Positions 16,467 to 26,016 are shown, counted from the stretch's first letter. The stretch is 64,000 bases of DNA from Pseudomonas reinekei (GCF_001945365.1 NZ_MSTQ01000016.1:50704-114703), one strand, 5' to 3'. Numbers and translations: made by a program. The notes: generated by a model not told the origin, from the sequence alone.

Positions 16467-18125
16467 TTAGTGCGAAACCGCCCCACTCGCCCCCAACCCA
16501 GTCTGCGAACGAACAAACTGCGGGAAGAACAGTGCGCGTTCGTTATCAGCCGCAGTCGACTTGTCGGTAATCGAGAAGAACCAGATCCCGACAAAGGCAA
16601 TGATCATCGAGAACAGAGCTGGATACTCATACGGGAAGATAGCCTTCTCGTGATGCAGGATCTGCACCCAGATGGTCGGACCGAGGATCATCAAGCCAAC
16701 AGCACTCACCAGACCCAACCAGCCCCCGATCATCGCACCGCGGGTGGTCAGCTTTTTCCAGTACATGGAAAGCAGCAGCACCGGGAAGTTGCAACTCGCC
16801 GCGATGGAGAACGCCAGGCCCACCATGAACGCAATGTTCTGGCTTTCGAACAGAATACCCAGGCCGATCGCCAGCACCGCCAGCGCGATGGTGGTGATTT
16901 TCGAAACGCGGATCTCATCCTTCTCGTTGGCCTTGCCTTTCTTGATCACGCTGGCGTACAGGTCGTGAGACACCGCCGAAGCACCGGCCAGGGTCAGACC
17001 GGCAACCACTGCCAGGATGGTCGCGAACGCTACCGCCGAGATGAAGCCCAGGAAGATACTGCCACCGACCGCGTTGGCAAGGTGCACCGCCGCCATGTTG
17101 TTACCGCCCAACAGTGCGCCAGCCGCATCTTTGAAGGCCGGGTTGGTGCTGACCAGCAAGATCGCGCCGAAGCCGATGATGAAGGTCAGGATATAGAAGT
17201 AGCCAATGAAACCGGTTGCGTACAGCACGCTCTTGCGGGCTTCTTTTGCGTCACTCACGGTGAAGAAGCGCATCAGGATGTGCGGCAGGCCAGCAGTACC
17301 GAACATCAGTGCCAGGCCAAGCGAGAACGCCGAGATCGGATCTTTCACCAAACCGCCCGGGCTCATGATCGCTTCACCTTTGGGGTGAACCTTGATCGCC
17401 TCGGAAAACAGCATGTTGAAGTCGAAGTTGACGTGTTTCATCACCATCAGCGCCATGAAGGAAGCGCCGGATAGCAGCAGGACAGCCTTGATGATCTGCA
17501 CCCAGGTGGTCGCCAGCATGCCGCCGAACAATACGTAGGCGCACATCAGGATACCGACCAGGATCACCGCGACGTGGTAGTCGAGACCGAACAGCAGCTG
17601 GATCAGCTTGCCGGCACCGACCATTTGAGCGATCAGGTAGAACGCCACCACCACCAGCGAACCGCAAGCGGACAGCGAGCGAATCTGGGTTTGCCCGAGG
17701 CGATAGGACGCTACGTCGGCAAAGGTGTATTTACCCAGGTTACGCAGGCGCTCGGCGATCAGGAACAGAATGATCGGCCAGCCCACCAGGAAGCCGATCG
17801 AGTAGATCAGGCCATCGTAGCCGGAGGTGAACACCAGCGCGGAAATACCCAGGAAAGACGCCGCGGACATGTAGTCACCGGCAATCGCCAGACCGTTCTG
17901 GAAACCGGTGATCTTGCCACCCGCCGCGTAGTAGTCGGAGGCCGAGTTGTTTTTCTTGGACGCCCAGTAAGTGATGTACAACGTTGCGCCGACAAACGCC
18001 ACGAACATGAGGATCGCAGCGACGTTCAGCGGTTGCTTTTGTACGGCGCCGGTCAGGGCATCTGCCGCCCAGGCGCCAGGTGCGAAAGCTGCGATGCTCA
18101 AAAGAGCCATTAGACGCCGGATCAT
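16467..18125 (-). CDS. actP: Cation/acetate symporter ActP
   Basis: A 552-residue sodium:solute symporter (SSS family). A cleavable signal-like N-terminus (MIRRLMALLSIAAFAPGAWAAD) precedes about thirteen membrane helices. SDYYAAGGKITGFQNGLAIAGDYMSAASFLG is the typical ActP first core helix region, and GTAGLPHILMRFFTV is an SSS signature. It takes up acetate and related short acids for the TCA/glyoxylate route. It overlaps the DUF485 gene by four bases (ATGA), the usual yjcH-actP pair; no acs gene is attached here. Confidence 0.95.
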   Translation of the reverse strand: MIRRLMALLSIAAFAPGAWAADALTGAVQKQPLNVAAILMFVAFVGATLYITYWASKKNNSASDYYAAGGKITGFQNGLAIAGDYMSAASFLGISALVFTSGYDGLIYSIGFLVGWPIILFLIAERLRNLGKYTFADVASYRLGQTQIRSLSACGSLVVVAFYLIAQMVGAGKLIQLLFGLDYHVAVILVGILMCAYVLFGGMLATTWVQIIKAVLLLSGASFMALMVMKHVNFDFNMLFSEAIKVHPKGEAIMSPGGLVKDPISAFSLGLALMFGTAGLPHILMRFFTVSDAKEARKSVLYATGFIGYFYILTFIIGFGAILLVSTNPAFKDAAGALLGGNNMAAVHLANAVGGSIFLGFISAVAFATILAVVAGLTLAGASAVSHDLYASVIKKGKANEKDEIRVSKITTIALAVLAIGLGILFESQNIAFMVGLAFSIAASCNFPVLLLSMYWKKLTTRGAMIGGWLGLVSAVGLMILGPTIWVQILHHEKAIFPYEYPALFSMIIAFVGIWFFSITDKSTAADNERALFFPQFVRSQTGLGASGAVSH

Positions 18126-18433
18126 TGCTGAGCCTCCTTGAGAATCGCATTGTTCAGGTCGTCGAATTCGCCGTTGGCGCGTCGCACGTAAATGCCGGTC
18201 AGGATAAAGGCCGACAGAATCAGCCCGACACCAATCGGTATGCCCCAGGTAATCGATGACTCAGGACTGATTTTCGCCCCCAGCACATGCGGCCCGTAAG
18301 CAATCAAAAGGATGAATCCGGAGTAAAGCCCTAGCATGATCGCCGATAGAATCCAGGCGAATCGTTCCCTCTTGCTAACCAGCTCCTTGAAGCGCGGGCT
18401 GTTTTGAATCGAGAGGTAAATGCTGTCGTTCAT
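18122..18433 (-). CDS. yjcH: DUF485 membrane protein (YjcH type), partner of ActP
   Basis: A 103-residue protein with two hydrophobic helices (about residues 28-50 and 62-84) and a charged N-terminus IQNSPRFKELVSKRERFAWILSA, the conserved DUF485 start. The family almost always precedes actP and is co-transcribed with it; its exact role in acetate transport is unknown. It overlaps actP by four bases. Confidence 0.88.
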   Translation of the reverse strand: MNDSIYLSIQNSPRFKELVSKRERFAWILSAIMLGLYSGFILLIAYGPHVLGAKISPESSITWGIPIGVGLILSAFILTGIYVRRANGEFDDLNNAILKEAQQ

Positions 18434-18563
18434 TGTTTTTATCCTCGCAGCACAGATTAAGTTGGAACGGTATCCACTCTATGCGGCTGCGGGGCAGGTT
18501 CCAGACGACCTTAGTATTAGAACGACATGACGTAGTTGCCAAAATCCAGCAAGAATAAATAAA

Positions 18564-18652
18564 TGTGGGAGCGAGCCTGCTCGCGAAGGCGTCAGGTCAG
18601 GAGACATCTTGGTCAACTGACAGACCGCTTCGCGAGCAGGCTCGCTCCCACA
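18564..18652. repeat. REPIN (two inverted REPs, GCGAGC subtype)
   Basis: TGTGGGAGCGAGCCTGCTCG at the left and CGAGCAGGCTCGCTCCCACA at the right are inverted copies separated by about 50 bp. It lies between two genes on the minus strand, where it could protect or end the upstream transcript. Confidence 0.85.
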
Positions 18653-18674
18653 GGGTCAAGCGTGCTCTATGTAA

Positions 18675-19526
18675 TTACTTGATCCAGTCAGCCACGCGGT
18701 CCGGGTGCTTGGCGACCCAATCCTTCGCTGCTGCATCAGGCTTGGCGCCTTCCTGGATGGCCAGCATGACTTCACCGATTTCGTCTTTCGAGGCCCACTG
18801 GAAGTTCTTCAGGAACTTGGCCACTTCCGGCGCCTTGGTGGCCAGTTCTTTGCTGCCGATGCTGTTTACAGTCTCAGCCGCGCCATACACGCCTTTCGGG
18901 TCTTCGAGGAAACGCAACTTCCACTTGGCGAACATCCAGTGCGGCACCCAACCGGTCACGGCAATGGATTCGTTCTTTTTCTCGGCACGGGTCAGCTCGG
19001 CAATCATGCCGGCGCCGGAACTGGCCTTGAGCTGGTAGCCGGTCAGGTCGTAATCCTTGATGGCCTGCTCGGTCTTGAGCATCACGCCTGAACCGGCGTC
19101 AATGCCGACGATGCGTTTTTTGAAACTGTCATCGGTCTTCAGGTCTTCAAGCGATTTGGCTTTGACGTAATCCGGCACGATCAAACCGATTTTTGCGTCT
19201 TTGAAGTTCGGACCGTAGTCGACAACCTGATCCTTGTTCTTGGTCCAGTAATCGCCGTGGGTCACTGGCAGCCAGGCCGATAGCATGGCGTCGAGCTTGC
19301 CGGTGGCCACACCCTGCCACATGATCCCGGTGGCGACGGCTTGCAGCTTCACGTCGTATCCGAGCTTCTGCTTGATTACCTCGGCCGCAACGTGAGTCGT
19401 CGCGACGCTGTCGGACCAGCCGTCAACGTAACCGATGCTCAGGGTCTTGCTGTCGGCATTGGCGAATGTCGAGCCAATCGCGAGTACCAGTGCGGCACCT
19501 GCGCCTAAAAGTCGTCGCATCTTCAT
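18675..19526 (-). CDS. Glycine betaine/choline-type ABC transporter substrate-binding protein (OpuAC family), orphan
   Basis: A 283-residue periplasmic protein with a clear signal peptide (MKMRRLLGAGAALVLAIGSTFANA, AxA-type cleavage before DSK). The mature part, SIGYVDGWSDSVATTHVAAEV, matches the OpuAC/ProX-like fold. The tryptophans in WSDS, IMWQ, SAWLP, VTGWVPHW and NFQWAS could form the aromatic box that binds quaternary amines. A GGGGA site precedes the ATG. No permease or ATPase gene is adjacent, so it probably feeds a transporter encoded elsewhere, as known for Pseudomonas CbcX/BetX/CaiX-type orphan binding proteins. The ligand is not determined. Confidence 0.85.
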   Translation of the reverse strand: MKMRRLLGAGAALVLAIGSTFANADSKTLSIGYVDGWSDSVATTHVAAEVIKQKLGYDVKLQAVATGIMWQGVATGKLDAMLSAWLPVTHGDYWTKNKDQVVDYGPNFKDAKIGLIVPDYVKAKSLEDLKTDDSFKKRIVGIDAGSGVMLKTEQAIKDYDLTGYQLKASSGAGMIAELTRAEKKNESIAVTGWVPHWMFAKWKLRFLEDPKGVYGAAETVNSIGSKELATKAPEVAKFLKNFQWASKDEIGEVMLAIQEGAKPDAAAKDWVAKHPDRVADWIK

Positions 19527-19868
19527 CGTTACTTCCCCGAAAGTGCTGCGCTCGACGGGTGCCGAGTCGCGTCAACGTATTGTTATGGTGCACAGCGTCC
19601 CCATCACGCCTCACCGCAAACCCGATCGATCATCAGCGCGATATCAACGAGGATACTGACGCCTTTGATAATCAACCTGACGCTATCAGCGACCTGCTCT
19701 GCCAGCGACCTCAAGGCATCGAGAAACGACATCAGAACGCCATTAACCCGGAGGGCGACAAACGCACCGGACAATCCGCCCGAACTTTGCATGTCAAAAT
19801 TATGCGAGCCACCAGGCACGGGACAAATGCAGGTAACATGCGCCGCTTTGCTCCCAGACGGCCTGATC
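19527..19868. other. Divergent intergenic region (binding protein / GH17 gene)
   Basis: There is no convincing gene in these 342 bases, which must carry both promoters. A 42-codon minus-strand frame (19604-19732) with a hydrophobic stretch LIIKGVSILVDIALMID exists but lacks a ribosome-binding site. I see no strong palindrome or -10/-35 pair. Confidence 0.4.
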
Positions 19869-21422
19869 ATGCCCGCGACATCACGCTTTCCTTTTTTTGC
19901 TTATCTATTCGCCTGCCTGCTGGGGCTTTTTGCCCTTTGTGGCTTTTGGTACGGCATCGGTAAACCAGTGACCCTGCCGGACGTCGCCAGCGCGACACAT
20001 AAGTTGCAATGCGCTTCCTACACCCCGTTCGACAAAGACCAATCGCCATTCGACGTGCCCTTCAACCTGCGCCCCGAGCGCATGGACGCGGACCTCGCGC
20101 TGCTGTCCAAAAGCTTCGAATGCATCCGCACCTACTCAATGACCGGCCTTGAAGCCCTGCCCGACCTGGCGCGCAAACATGGCTTGAAACTGATGATCGG
20201 TGCCTGGGTCAACAGCAACCCGGTGGACACCGAAAAAGAAGTCGACCTGCTGATTGCGTCGGCCAACGCCAACGCCGACGTGGTGACCGCCGTGATCGTC
20301 GGCAACGAAACACTGCTGCGCAAAGAGATCACCGGGCCACAATTGGCTCGACTGATCAACAAGGTGAAAAGTCAGGTCAAGCAGCCTGTCACCTATGCCG
20401 ACGTCTGGGAGTTCTGGCTCAAGCACCCGGAAATCGCCCCGGCTGTGGATTTCCTGACCATCCACTTGTTGCCGTACTGGGAAGATGATCCGTCGAACAT
20501 CGATGCCGCGCTGCAACACGTGGCCGAAGTGCGCCAGGTGTTCGGCAACAAGTTCGCGCCCAAAGACGTGATGATTGGCGAAACAGGCTGGCCGAGCGAA
20601 GGCCGCCAGCGCGAAACCGCCCTGCCGAGCCGGGTCAACGAAGCCAAGTTTATTCGCGGTTTCGTCACCATGGCCGAGCAGCAAGGCTGGCACTACAACT
20701 TGATCGAAGCCTTCGACCAGCCGTGGAAACGCGCCAGCGAAGGTGCAGTGGGCGGTTACTGGGGATTGTTCGACGCTGATCGACAGGACAAGGACGTGCT
20801 GGCCGGTCCGGTGACAAACGTGCCGTACTGGTCGCAGTGGCTGGTGGTTGGTGGCTTGATCTTCCTCGGTACGCTTATGCTGGGCGGCCGCGTTCGCAAC
20901 ACCCGCGCAGCCTTGGTTCTACCGTTGTTTGCCGCCGTGGCTGCATGCTTTCTCGGCGTATGGGGCGACCTTGCCCGCGTCACCACGCGCTTCACCAGTG
21001 AATGGTTGTGGGTGGCATTGCTGACGGCGCTGAACCTGTTGGTGCTGGTGCACGCCGCACTGACGCTGAGCCCTCGTTCAGGATGGCGCGGGCAGGCTTT
21101 CAATGCGCTGGAGCGCCGAGCGGGCTGGCTGGTGGCGGTGATCGGGTTTGCTGCTGCGGTGAGCATGCTGGAACTGGTGTTCGATCCGCGTTATCGCAGC
21201 TTCCCGAGTGTGGCGTTCATCGTGCCAGCGCTGGTGTATCTGTGCCGCCCGGTGAGCGCACCACGTCGGGAAATTGCGCTGCTGACCTTCATTATTGGAG
21301 CGGGCATTGCGCCGCAGTTGTTCCAGGAAGGGTTGCAGAATCAGCAGGCTTGGGGTTGGGCGTTGGTGAGTGGGTTGATGGTTGTTGCGTTGTGGCGCTG
21401 CCTTCGAATTCGCAAGGCTTAA
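19869..21422 (+). CDS. GH17 family membrane protein (beta-glucan synthase/glucanase-like)
   Basis: A 517-residue protein with an N-terminal membrane helix (PFFAYLFACLLGLFALCGFW), a GH17 TIM-barrel domain (residues about 40-310) and a C-terminal half of seven or so membrane helices. The two GH17 acids are visible: the acid/base in VIVGNETLL and the nucleophile in MIGETGWPSEG. Such proteins are annotated in pseudomonads as beta-(1,6)-glucan synthases; transglycosylation of periplasmic or surface beta-glucan is plausible. I start at 19869 because the membrane helix begins there; a longer upstream frame has no family character. It stands alone. Confidence 0.8.
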   Translation: MPATSRFPFFAYLFACLLGLFALCGFWYGIGKPVTLPDVASATHKLQCASYTPFDKDQSPFDVPFNLRPERMDADLALLSKSFECIRTYSMTGLEALPDLARKHGLKLMIGAWVNSNPVDTEKEVDLLIASANANADVVTAVIVGNETLLRKEITGPQLARLINKVKSQVKQPVTYADVWEFWLKHPEIAPAVDFLTIHLLPYWEDDPSNIDAALQHVAEVRQVFGNKFAPKDVMIGETGWPSEGRQRETALPSRVNEAKFIRGFVTMAEQQGWHYNLIEAFDQPWKRASEGAVGGYWGLFDADRQDKDVLAGPVTNVPYWSQWLVVGGLIFLGTLMLGGRVRNTRAALVLPLFAAVAACFLGVWGDLARVTTRFTSEWLWVALLTALNLLVLVHAALTLSPRSGWRGQAFNALERRAGWLVAVIGFAAAVSMLELVFDPRYRSFPSVAFIVPALVYLCRPVSAPRREIALLTFIIGAGIAPQLFQEGLQNQQAWGWALVSGLMVVALWRCLRIRKA

Positions 21423-21445
21423 CCGCTCAGCGAAGCTAATGGCCT

Positions 21446-21540
21446 CATCGCGAGCAGGCTCGCTCCCACAATAGATCTTCAGTGAACGCAATTCCTGTTC
21501 GACGTAGATCAAAGGTGGGAGCGAGCCTGCTCGCGAAAGC
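21446..21540. repeat. REPIN (GCGAGC subtype)
   Basis: TCGCGAGCAGGCTCGCTCCC and GGTGGGAGCGAGCCTGCTCG are inverted around a spacer of about 45 bp. It lies between two convergent genes. Confidence 0.85.
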
Positions 21541-21546
21541 TGACTC

Positions 21547-21915
21547 TCAGACGCTACGAGGCGCCCTGACCAACCGCAACCCCGCAATCACCACCGCAAA
21601 AACAGCCAGCGTCGTGTTGTACAACGCCAGTGCCGGGAACCCGATCGCCAGCGCCAGCACCGCCAGCCACCACCCTGCCCGTCCCGGTAGCACGAAGCCG
21701 ATCACTGCAGCAGCCAGTGCGCCATAGCCGAGAATCTTGAAGTGAATCATCAGACCCAGGTTCGAACGAACCTGGCATTCCCAGCGGCTTGCCTCATCCA
21801 CGCAGATACCGACCCACTGCGCATCTTCCATGAAGCCATACCGCGCGCCATAACTGGCGGCCAGCCATAGCGGCAACAAAACGAGCAGCAGAATCACAGA
21901 CAGACGGCGGGACAT
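21547..21915 (-). CDS. Small integral membrane protein of unknown function
   Basis: A 122-residue protein, MSRRLSVILLLVLLPLWLAASYG. Four hydrophobic segments (about 5-24, 50-75 and two between 78 and 112) and two cysteines in the first periplasmic loop (GICVDEASRWECQV) are seen. The ATG at 21915 is preferred over a TTG upstream. I do not recognise a family. The paired cysteines in a loop between helices could form a disulfide. Confidence 0.65.
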   Translation of the reverse strand: MSRRLSVILLLVLLPLWLAASYGARYGFMEDAQWVGICVDEASRWECQVRSNLGLMIHFKILGYGALAAAVIGFVLPGRAGWWLAVLALAIGFPALALYNTTLAVFAVVIAGLRLVRAPRSV

Positions 21916-22138
21916 GAAGCACTCCAATAAACGAAAAACGGCGGCCAGCTTAATCCCCCACCAGTCTTACGCAAGCGATAACAACTGTTAACTGGTCATT
22001 CAATCGCTGCAAAGTGTATCGTCCAGCTACTATTACCTCGAATTCAGCCTGTTTGGTGCCGTTGCGTGGCACTTTGGCGCAAATCCAGTGGTCATAGCCT
22101 GCGAACTTCATTCGGCACCTTATCTAAGGGATCTAGTC

Positions 22139-23437
22139 ATGCTCCGTTCCTTGCGCTTCGCCGCCCTGTTTGGCGGCCTTATATTGAGTGCGTCCGCACT
22201 GGCGGTCGACATCGACGCCGCCAGTTATGGCTATCCCTTGACCAACCCGTTCGAGGCAACCATTGCCACGACGCCACCGGATTTGCGCCCGGAACTGCCC
22301 CTTGACGACGACATCAATCAGTCGGATCGCAGCATCACCTTGCGCCCGGAGCGAGCCTTCGAACTGCCGGACAACTTTTGGGCGGTAAAGAAACTCACCT
22401 ATCGCATCGCCACCCAGGACAAAGCGGCGCCGCTGATTTTCCTGATCGCCGGCACGGGCGCACGCTATGACAGCAGCCTCAACGAATACCTGAAAAAGCT
22501 CTACTACAAAGCCGGCTACCACGTGGTGCAGTTGTCGTCGCCCACCAGCTTCGACTTCATCAGCGCCGCTTCACGTTTTGCGACCCCGGGCATCACCAAG
22601 GAAGATGCCGAAGACATGTACCGGGTGATGCAATCCGTGCGGGCACAGAACCCCAACGTGCCAGTCACCGATTACTACCTGACCGGTTACAGCCTCGGCG
22701 CACTGGATGCCGCTTTCGTCGCGCACCTGGACGAAACCCGCCGCAGCTTCAACTTCAAGAAAGTGTTGCTGCTCAACCCACCGGTCAATCTCTACACCTC
22801 GATCACCAACCTCGACAAGCTGGTGCAAACCGAGGTCAAGGGCATCAACAACTCCACCACGTTCTATGAGCTGGTGCTGAACAAGCTGACGCGCTACTTC
22901 CAGCAGAAAGGCTACATCGACCTCAACGATGCACTGCTTTATGACTTCCAGCAATCCAAGCAGCACCTGACCAATGAACAGATGGCCATGCTGATCGGCA
23001 CCTCGTTCCGCTTCTCGGCGGCCGATATCGCCTTCACGTCGGATCTGATCAACCGTCGCGGGCTCATTACTCCACCGAAAACCCCGATCACCGAGGGCAC
23101 CAGTCTCACGCCGTATCTCAAGCGTGCTCTGCAGTGCGATTTCGACTGCTACATCACTGAACAAGTGATCCCGATGTGGCGCGCCCGCACCGACGGCGGC
23201 AGCCTGCTACAACTGATCGACCAGGTAAGTTTGTACGCCCTGAAGGATTATCTGCGCGACAGCCCGAAAATTGCCGTCATGCACAACGCCGACGACGTGA
23301 TCCTCGGCCCCGGCGACCTCGGTTTCCTGCGCCAGACTTTCGGCGATCGCTTGACCGTTTACCCGCTGGGCGGCCATTGCGGCAACCTTAACTACCGCGT
23401 CAACAGCGACGCCATGCTGGAGTTCTTCCGTGGCTAA
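22139..23437 (+). CDS. Secreted alpha/beta-hydrolase-like protein
   Basis: A 432-residue protein with a signal peptide (MLRSLRFAALFGGLILSASALA). The fold is that of a serine hydrolase: the nucleophile elbow LTGYSLGALD (G-x-S-x-G), an acidic residue near HNADDVILGPGDL and a C-terminal histidine in PLGGHCGNL make a plausible triad. TAAGGGAT precedes the ATG. Its last eight bases overlap the MlaA-family gene, so the two are coupled and may act together on envelope lipids. Some databases label homologues as serine/threonine kinases, which nothing in the sequence supports. The substrate is unknown. Confidence 0.72.
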   Translation: MLRSLRFAALFGGLILSASALAVDIDAASYGYPLTNPFEATIATTPPDLRPELPLDDDINQSDRSITLRPERAFELPDNFWAVKKLTYRIATQDKAAPLIFLIAGTGARYDSSLNEYLKKLYYKAGYHVVQLSSPTSFDFISAASRFATPGITKEDAEDMYRVMQSVRAQNPNVPVTDYYLTGYSLGALDAAFVAHLDETRRSFNFKKVLLLNPPVNLYTSITNLDKLVQTEVKGINNSTTFYELVLNKLTRYFQQKGYIDLNDALLYDFQQSKQHLTNEQMAMLIGTSFRFSAADIAFTSDLINRRGLITPPKTPITEGTSLTPYLKRALQCDFDCYITEQVIPMWRARTDGGSLLQLIDQVSLYALKDYLRDSPKIAVMHNADDVILGPGDLGFLRQTFGDRLTVYPLGGHCGNLNYRVNSDAMLEFFRG

Positions 23438-24218
23438 ATACCTCCTGCTTATCGCTGCGTTACTCTGTGCAGGCGTCGCCAATGCCGACAACAGCAAAGC
23501 CAACGCCCCGGTCGTCATCGATAATGACGGTTTCAAGGAACCGTTGAGCAAGCTCAAATTCAACCCGGGGCTGGATCAGCGCGAGTTCGAACGCTCAACG
23601 CTGAGTGCGCTGAACGTCTACGACCCACTGGAAGAGTGGAACCGTCGCGTTTATCACTTCAACTACCGGTTCGACCAATGGGTGTTCCTGCCAGTGGTCG
23701 ACGGCTATCGCTACATCACGCCGAGCTTTTTGCGCACCGGCGTCAGCAACTTCTTCAACAACCTGGGTGACGTGCCGAACCTGCTGAACAGCCTGTTGCA
23801 GTTCAAAGGCCAGCGTTCGATGGAAACCACGGCACGGTTACTGCTGAACACCACCATCGGCATCGCCGGCCTGTGGGACCCGGCTACCGCCATGGGCCTG
23901 CCGCGCCAAAACGAAGACTTTGGCCAGACCCTGGGCTTCTACGGCGTTCCGGGCGGTGCCTATTTCGTGCTGCCAATTCTCGGCCCGTCCAACCTGCGAG
24001 ACACGGGCGGTTTGTTGGTCGACTACAGCGCCGAGAACGCAATCAACTTGCTCAATGTGGCCGAAGTCAGCTCCAACCATCCCGAGGTCTGGATTCTGCG
24101 AGGCGTCGACAAACGCTATCAAACGAGCTTCCGCTACGGCCAACTGAACTCGCCGTTCGAGTACGAGAAGGTGCGTTACGTGTACACCGAGTCGCGCAAG
24201 TTGCAGATTGCCGAGTAA
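23430..24218 (+). CDS. mlaA: MlaA/VacJ family outer-membrane lipid-asymmetry protein
   Basis: A 262-residue protein with the family core YDPLEEWNRRVYHFNYRFDQW, LNSLLQFKGQ, ARLLLNTTIGIAGLWDPAT and the DFGQTLGFYGVPGGAYFVLPILGPS signature. MlaA removes misplaced phospholipids from the outer leaflet of the outer membrane. The signal peptide MAKYLLLIAALLCAGVANAD has its only cysteine after Leu-Leu, a poor lipobox; cleavage by signal peptidase I after ANA looks more likely, unlike classic lipoprotein MlaA. It overlaps the upstream hydrolase gene by eight bases. Confidence 0.88.
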   Translation: MAKYLLLIAALLCAGVANADNSKANAPVVIDNDGFKEPLSKLKFNPGLDQREFERSTLSALNVYDPLEEWNRRVYHFNYRFDQWVFLPVVDGYRYITPSFLRTGVSNFFNNLGDVPNLLNSLLQFKGQRSMETTARLLLNTTIGIAGLWDPATAMGLPRQNEDFGQTLGFYGVPGGAYFVLPILGPSNLRDTGGLLVDYSAENAINLLNVAEVSSNHPEVWILRGVDKRYQTSFRYGQLNSPFEYEKVRYVYTESRKLQIAE

Positions 24219-24237
24219 TTCGACTACACAAAAAAAC

Positions 24238-24327
24238 TGTGGGAGCGAGCCTGCTCGCGATGAGGCCATCACATTCAACACCTGTGTTGACTGTTACACC
24301 GCTATCGCCAGCAGGCTCGCTCCCACA
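24238..24327. repeat. REPIN (GCGAGC subtype)
   Basis: TGTGGGAGCGAGCCTGCTCG and AGCAGGCTCGCTCCCACA are inverted around about 45 bp, with one arm altered to GCCAGC. It lies between convergent genes. Confidence 0.85.
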
Positions 24328-24344
24328 TTGGTTATTGGTGGTTC

Positions 24345-25259
24345 TTAGCCTTTCAGGGCTTTCCAGATTTTGCTGACTGCCAAAACCCCAGCCAACACCA
24401 CCGCCCCCGCCAAAATCCCCGCTACCCCATTGAGCAACGTCGGCACGATAAACCCGGCGCCGCCCGCCCCTGCGCTGACACTTTCGATCCAGTGATGCAC
24501 CACCGGCACGCCGTGGGTCAGGATACCGCCGCCCACCAGGAACATCGCCGCCGTGCCGATCACCGACAGGCTTTTCATCATGTACGGCGCTGCGCGCAAA
24601 ATCCCGCTGCCGATGCTTTTGGCCACTGGCCCCGGCTTCTGGGTCAGCCATAACCCCAGGTCATCGAGCTTGACGATGCCTGCCACCAATCCATAGACGC
24701 CAACGGTCATGACGATTGCGATACCCGACAGTACGACGACTTGCTGGGTCAACGCCGAGTCCGCCACGACACCCAGGGTGATGGCGATGATTTCTGCCGA
24801 AAGAATGAAATCGGTGCGGATCGCGCCCTTGATCTTGTCCTTCTCGAACGCCACCAGATCCACCGCCGGGTCCGCTACCGCCTCGACCAGTTCGGCATGC
24901 TCGGCCTGATCTTGCGCCTTGCTGTGCAGGAATTTGTGGGCGAGCTTCTCGAATCCTTCAAAACACAGGTAAGCTCCGCCCAGCATCAACAACGGCGTGA
25001 CCAGCCACGGGATGAACGCGCTGATGGCCAGTGCCGATGGCACCAGAATCAGCTTGTTGATGAACGAGCCCTTGGCTACCGCCCAGACCACGGGAATTTC
25101 CCGATCGGCACGCACGCCGCTGACCTGTTGGGCATTGAGCGCCAGATCATCGCCCAGCACGCCGGCAGTCTTCTTGGCGGCCATTTTGGTCATCAACGCC
25201 ACATCGTCCAGGACGGTGGCGATGTCGTCGATCAGCACCAGCAAACTGCTTCCTGCCAT
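24345..25259 (-). CDS. DUF808 family inner-membrane protein (YedI type)
   Basis: A 304-residue protein, MAGSSLLVLIDDIATVLDDVALMTKMAAKKTAGVLGDDLALNAQQV, the conserved DUF808 beginning. Several long hydrophobic helices follow between about residues 70 and 300, including a glycine-rich C-terminus (LLNGVAGILAGAVVLAGVLA). The length fits the family. Function is unknown; it is a single gene facing the downstream MlaA gene. Confidence 0.88.
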   Translation of the reverse strand: MAGSSLLVLIDDIATVLDDVALMTKMAAKKTAGVLGDDLALNAQQVSGVRADREIPVVWAVAKGSFINKLILVPSALAISAFIPWLVTPLLMLGGAYLCFEGFEKLAHKFLHSKAQDQAEHAELVEAVADPAVDLVAFEKDKIKGAIRTDFILSAEIIAITLGVVADSALTQQVVVLSGIAIVMTVGVYGLVAGIVKLDDLGLWLTQKPGPVAKSIGSGILRAAPYMMKSLSVIGTAAMFLVGGGILTHGVPVVHHWIESVSAGAGGAGFIVPTLLNGVAGILAGAVVLAGVLAVSKIWKALKG

Positions 25260-25393
25260 GAATCGGGTTTCCTTCTTGAGTGAATGCGGTGCAGCATAGC
25301 GTGGCCGAGCGTCGCATGGAGCATTCTTGAGCGCTGTCGAAAGCCGGTGCTACCATGCGCAACCGCCAGAACAGGCAAGGAACCCCCTGGTTT

Positions 25394-25999
25394 ATGAGCA
25401 CCATCCGCGAGCGCAACAAACAACTGATCCTGCGTGCCGCCAGTGAAGAATTTGCCGACAAGGGCTTCGCTGCGACCAAAACCAGCGATATCGCAGCCAA
25501 GGCGGGATTGCCCAAGCCCAACGTCTACTACTATTTCAAATCCAAGGAAAACCTCTACCGCGAGGTCCTGGAAAGCATCATCGAACCGATCCTGCAGGCC
25601 TCGACGCCGTTCAACCCCGACGGTGTGCCCGGCGAAGTGCTGAGCGGCTACATCCGCTCGAAAATCCGCATTTCCCGCGACCTGCCATTTGCCTCCAAGG
25701 TGTTCGCCAGCGAAATCATGCACGGCGCCCCGCACCTGAGCACCGACCTGGTCGAACAACTCAACAGCCAGGCCAAGCACAACATCGAGTGTATCCAGAC
25801 CTGGATCGACCGCGGCCAAATCGCCCCGATCGACCCCAACCACCTGATGTTCAGCATCTGGGCCGCGACCCAGACCTACGCCGACTTCGACTGGCAAATC
25901 ACCGCCATCACCGGCAAGGCCAAGCTGGATGAAGAGGATTACGAAGCGGCGGCGCAGACGATTATCCGGTTGGTGTTGAAGGGGTGTGAGCCGGACTGA
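25394..25999 (+). CDS. TetR-family regulator, RutR-like
   Basis: A 201-residue repressor. The N-terminal HTH reads FADKGFAATKTSDIAAKAGLPKPNVYYYFKSKENLY, and the C-terminal half (IRISRDLPFASKVFASEIMHGAPHL ... APIDPNHLMFSIWAATQTYADF) closely resembles E. coli RutR. RutR senses pyrimidines/purines and controls nucleobase catabolism. Here it lies upstream of the glyoxylate cluster, with only a transposase gene and glcG between. I recall, without being able to verify it, that the P. putida gcl repressor GclR is a similar protein. The ATG at 25394 matches the family start. Confidence 0.8.
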   Translation: MSTIRERNKQLILRAASEEFADKGFAATKTSDIAAKAGLPKPNVYYYFKSKENLYREVLESIIEPILQASTPFNPDGVPGEVLSGYIRSKIRISRDLPFASKVFASEIMHGAPHLSTDLVEQLNSQAKHNIECIQTWIDRGQIAPIDPNHLMFSIWAATQTYADFDWQITAITGKAKLDEEDYEAAAQTIIRLVLKGCEPD

Positions 26000-26016
26000 A
26001 TTACCGAGGTGGATTT

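Noticed and set aside
19604..19732. A 42-codon hydrophobic peptide (MSFLDALRSLAEQVADSV...) in the 19.5-19.9 kb gap
   Set aside because: No ribosome-binding site, no promoter and no recognised small toxin family; kept only as a remote possibility.
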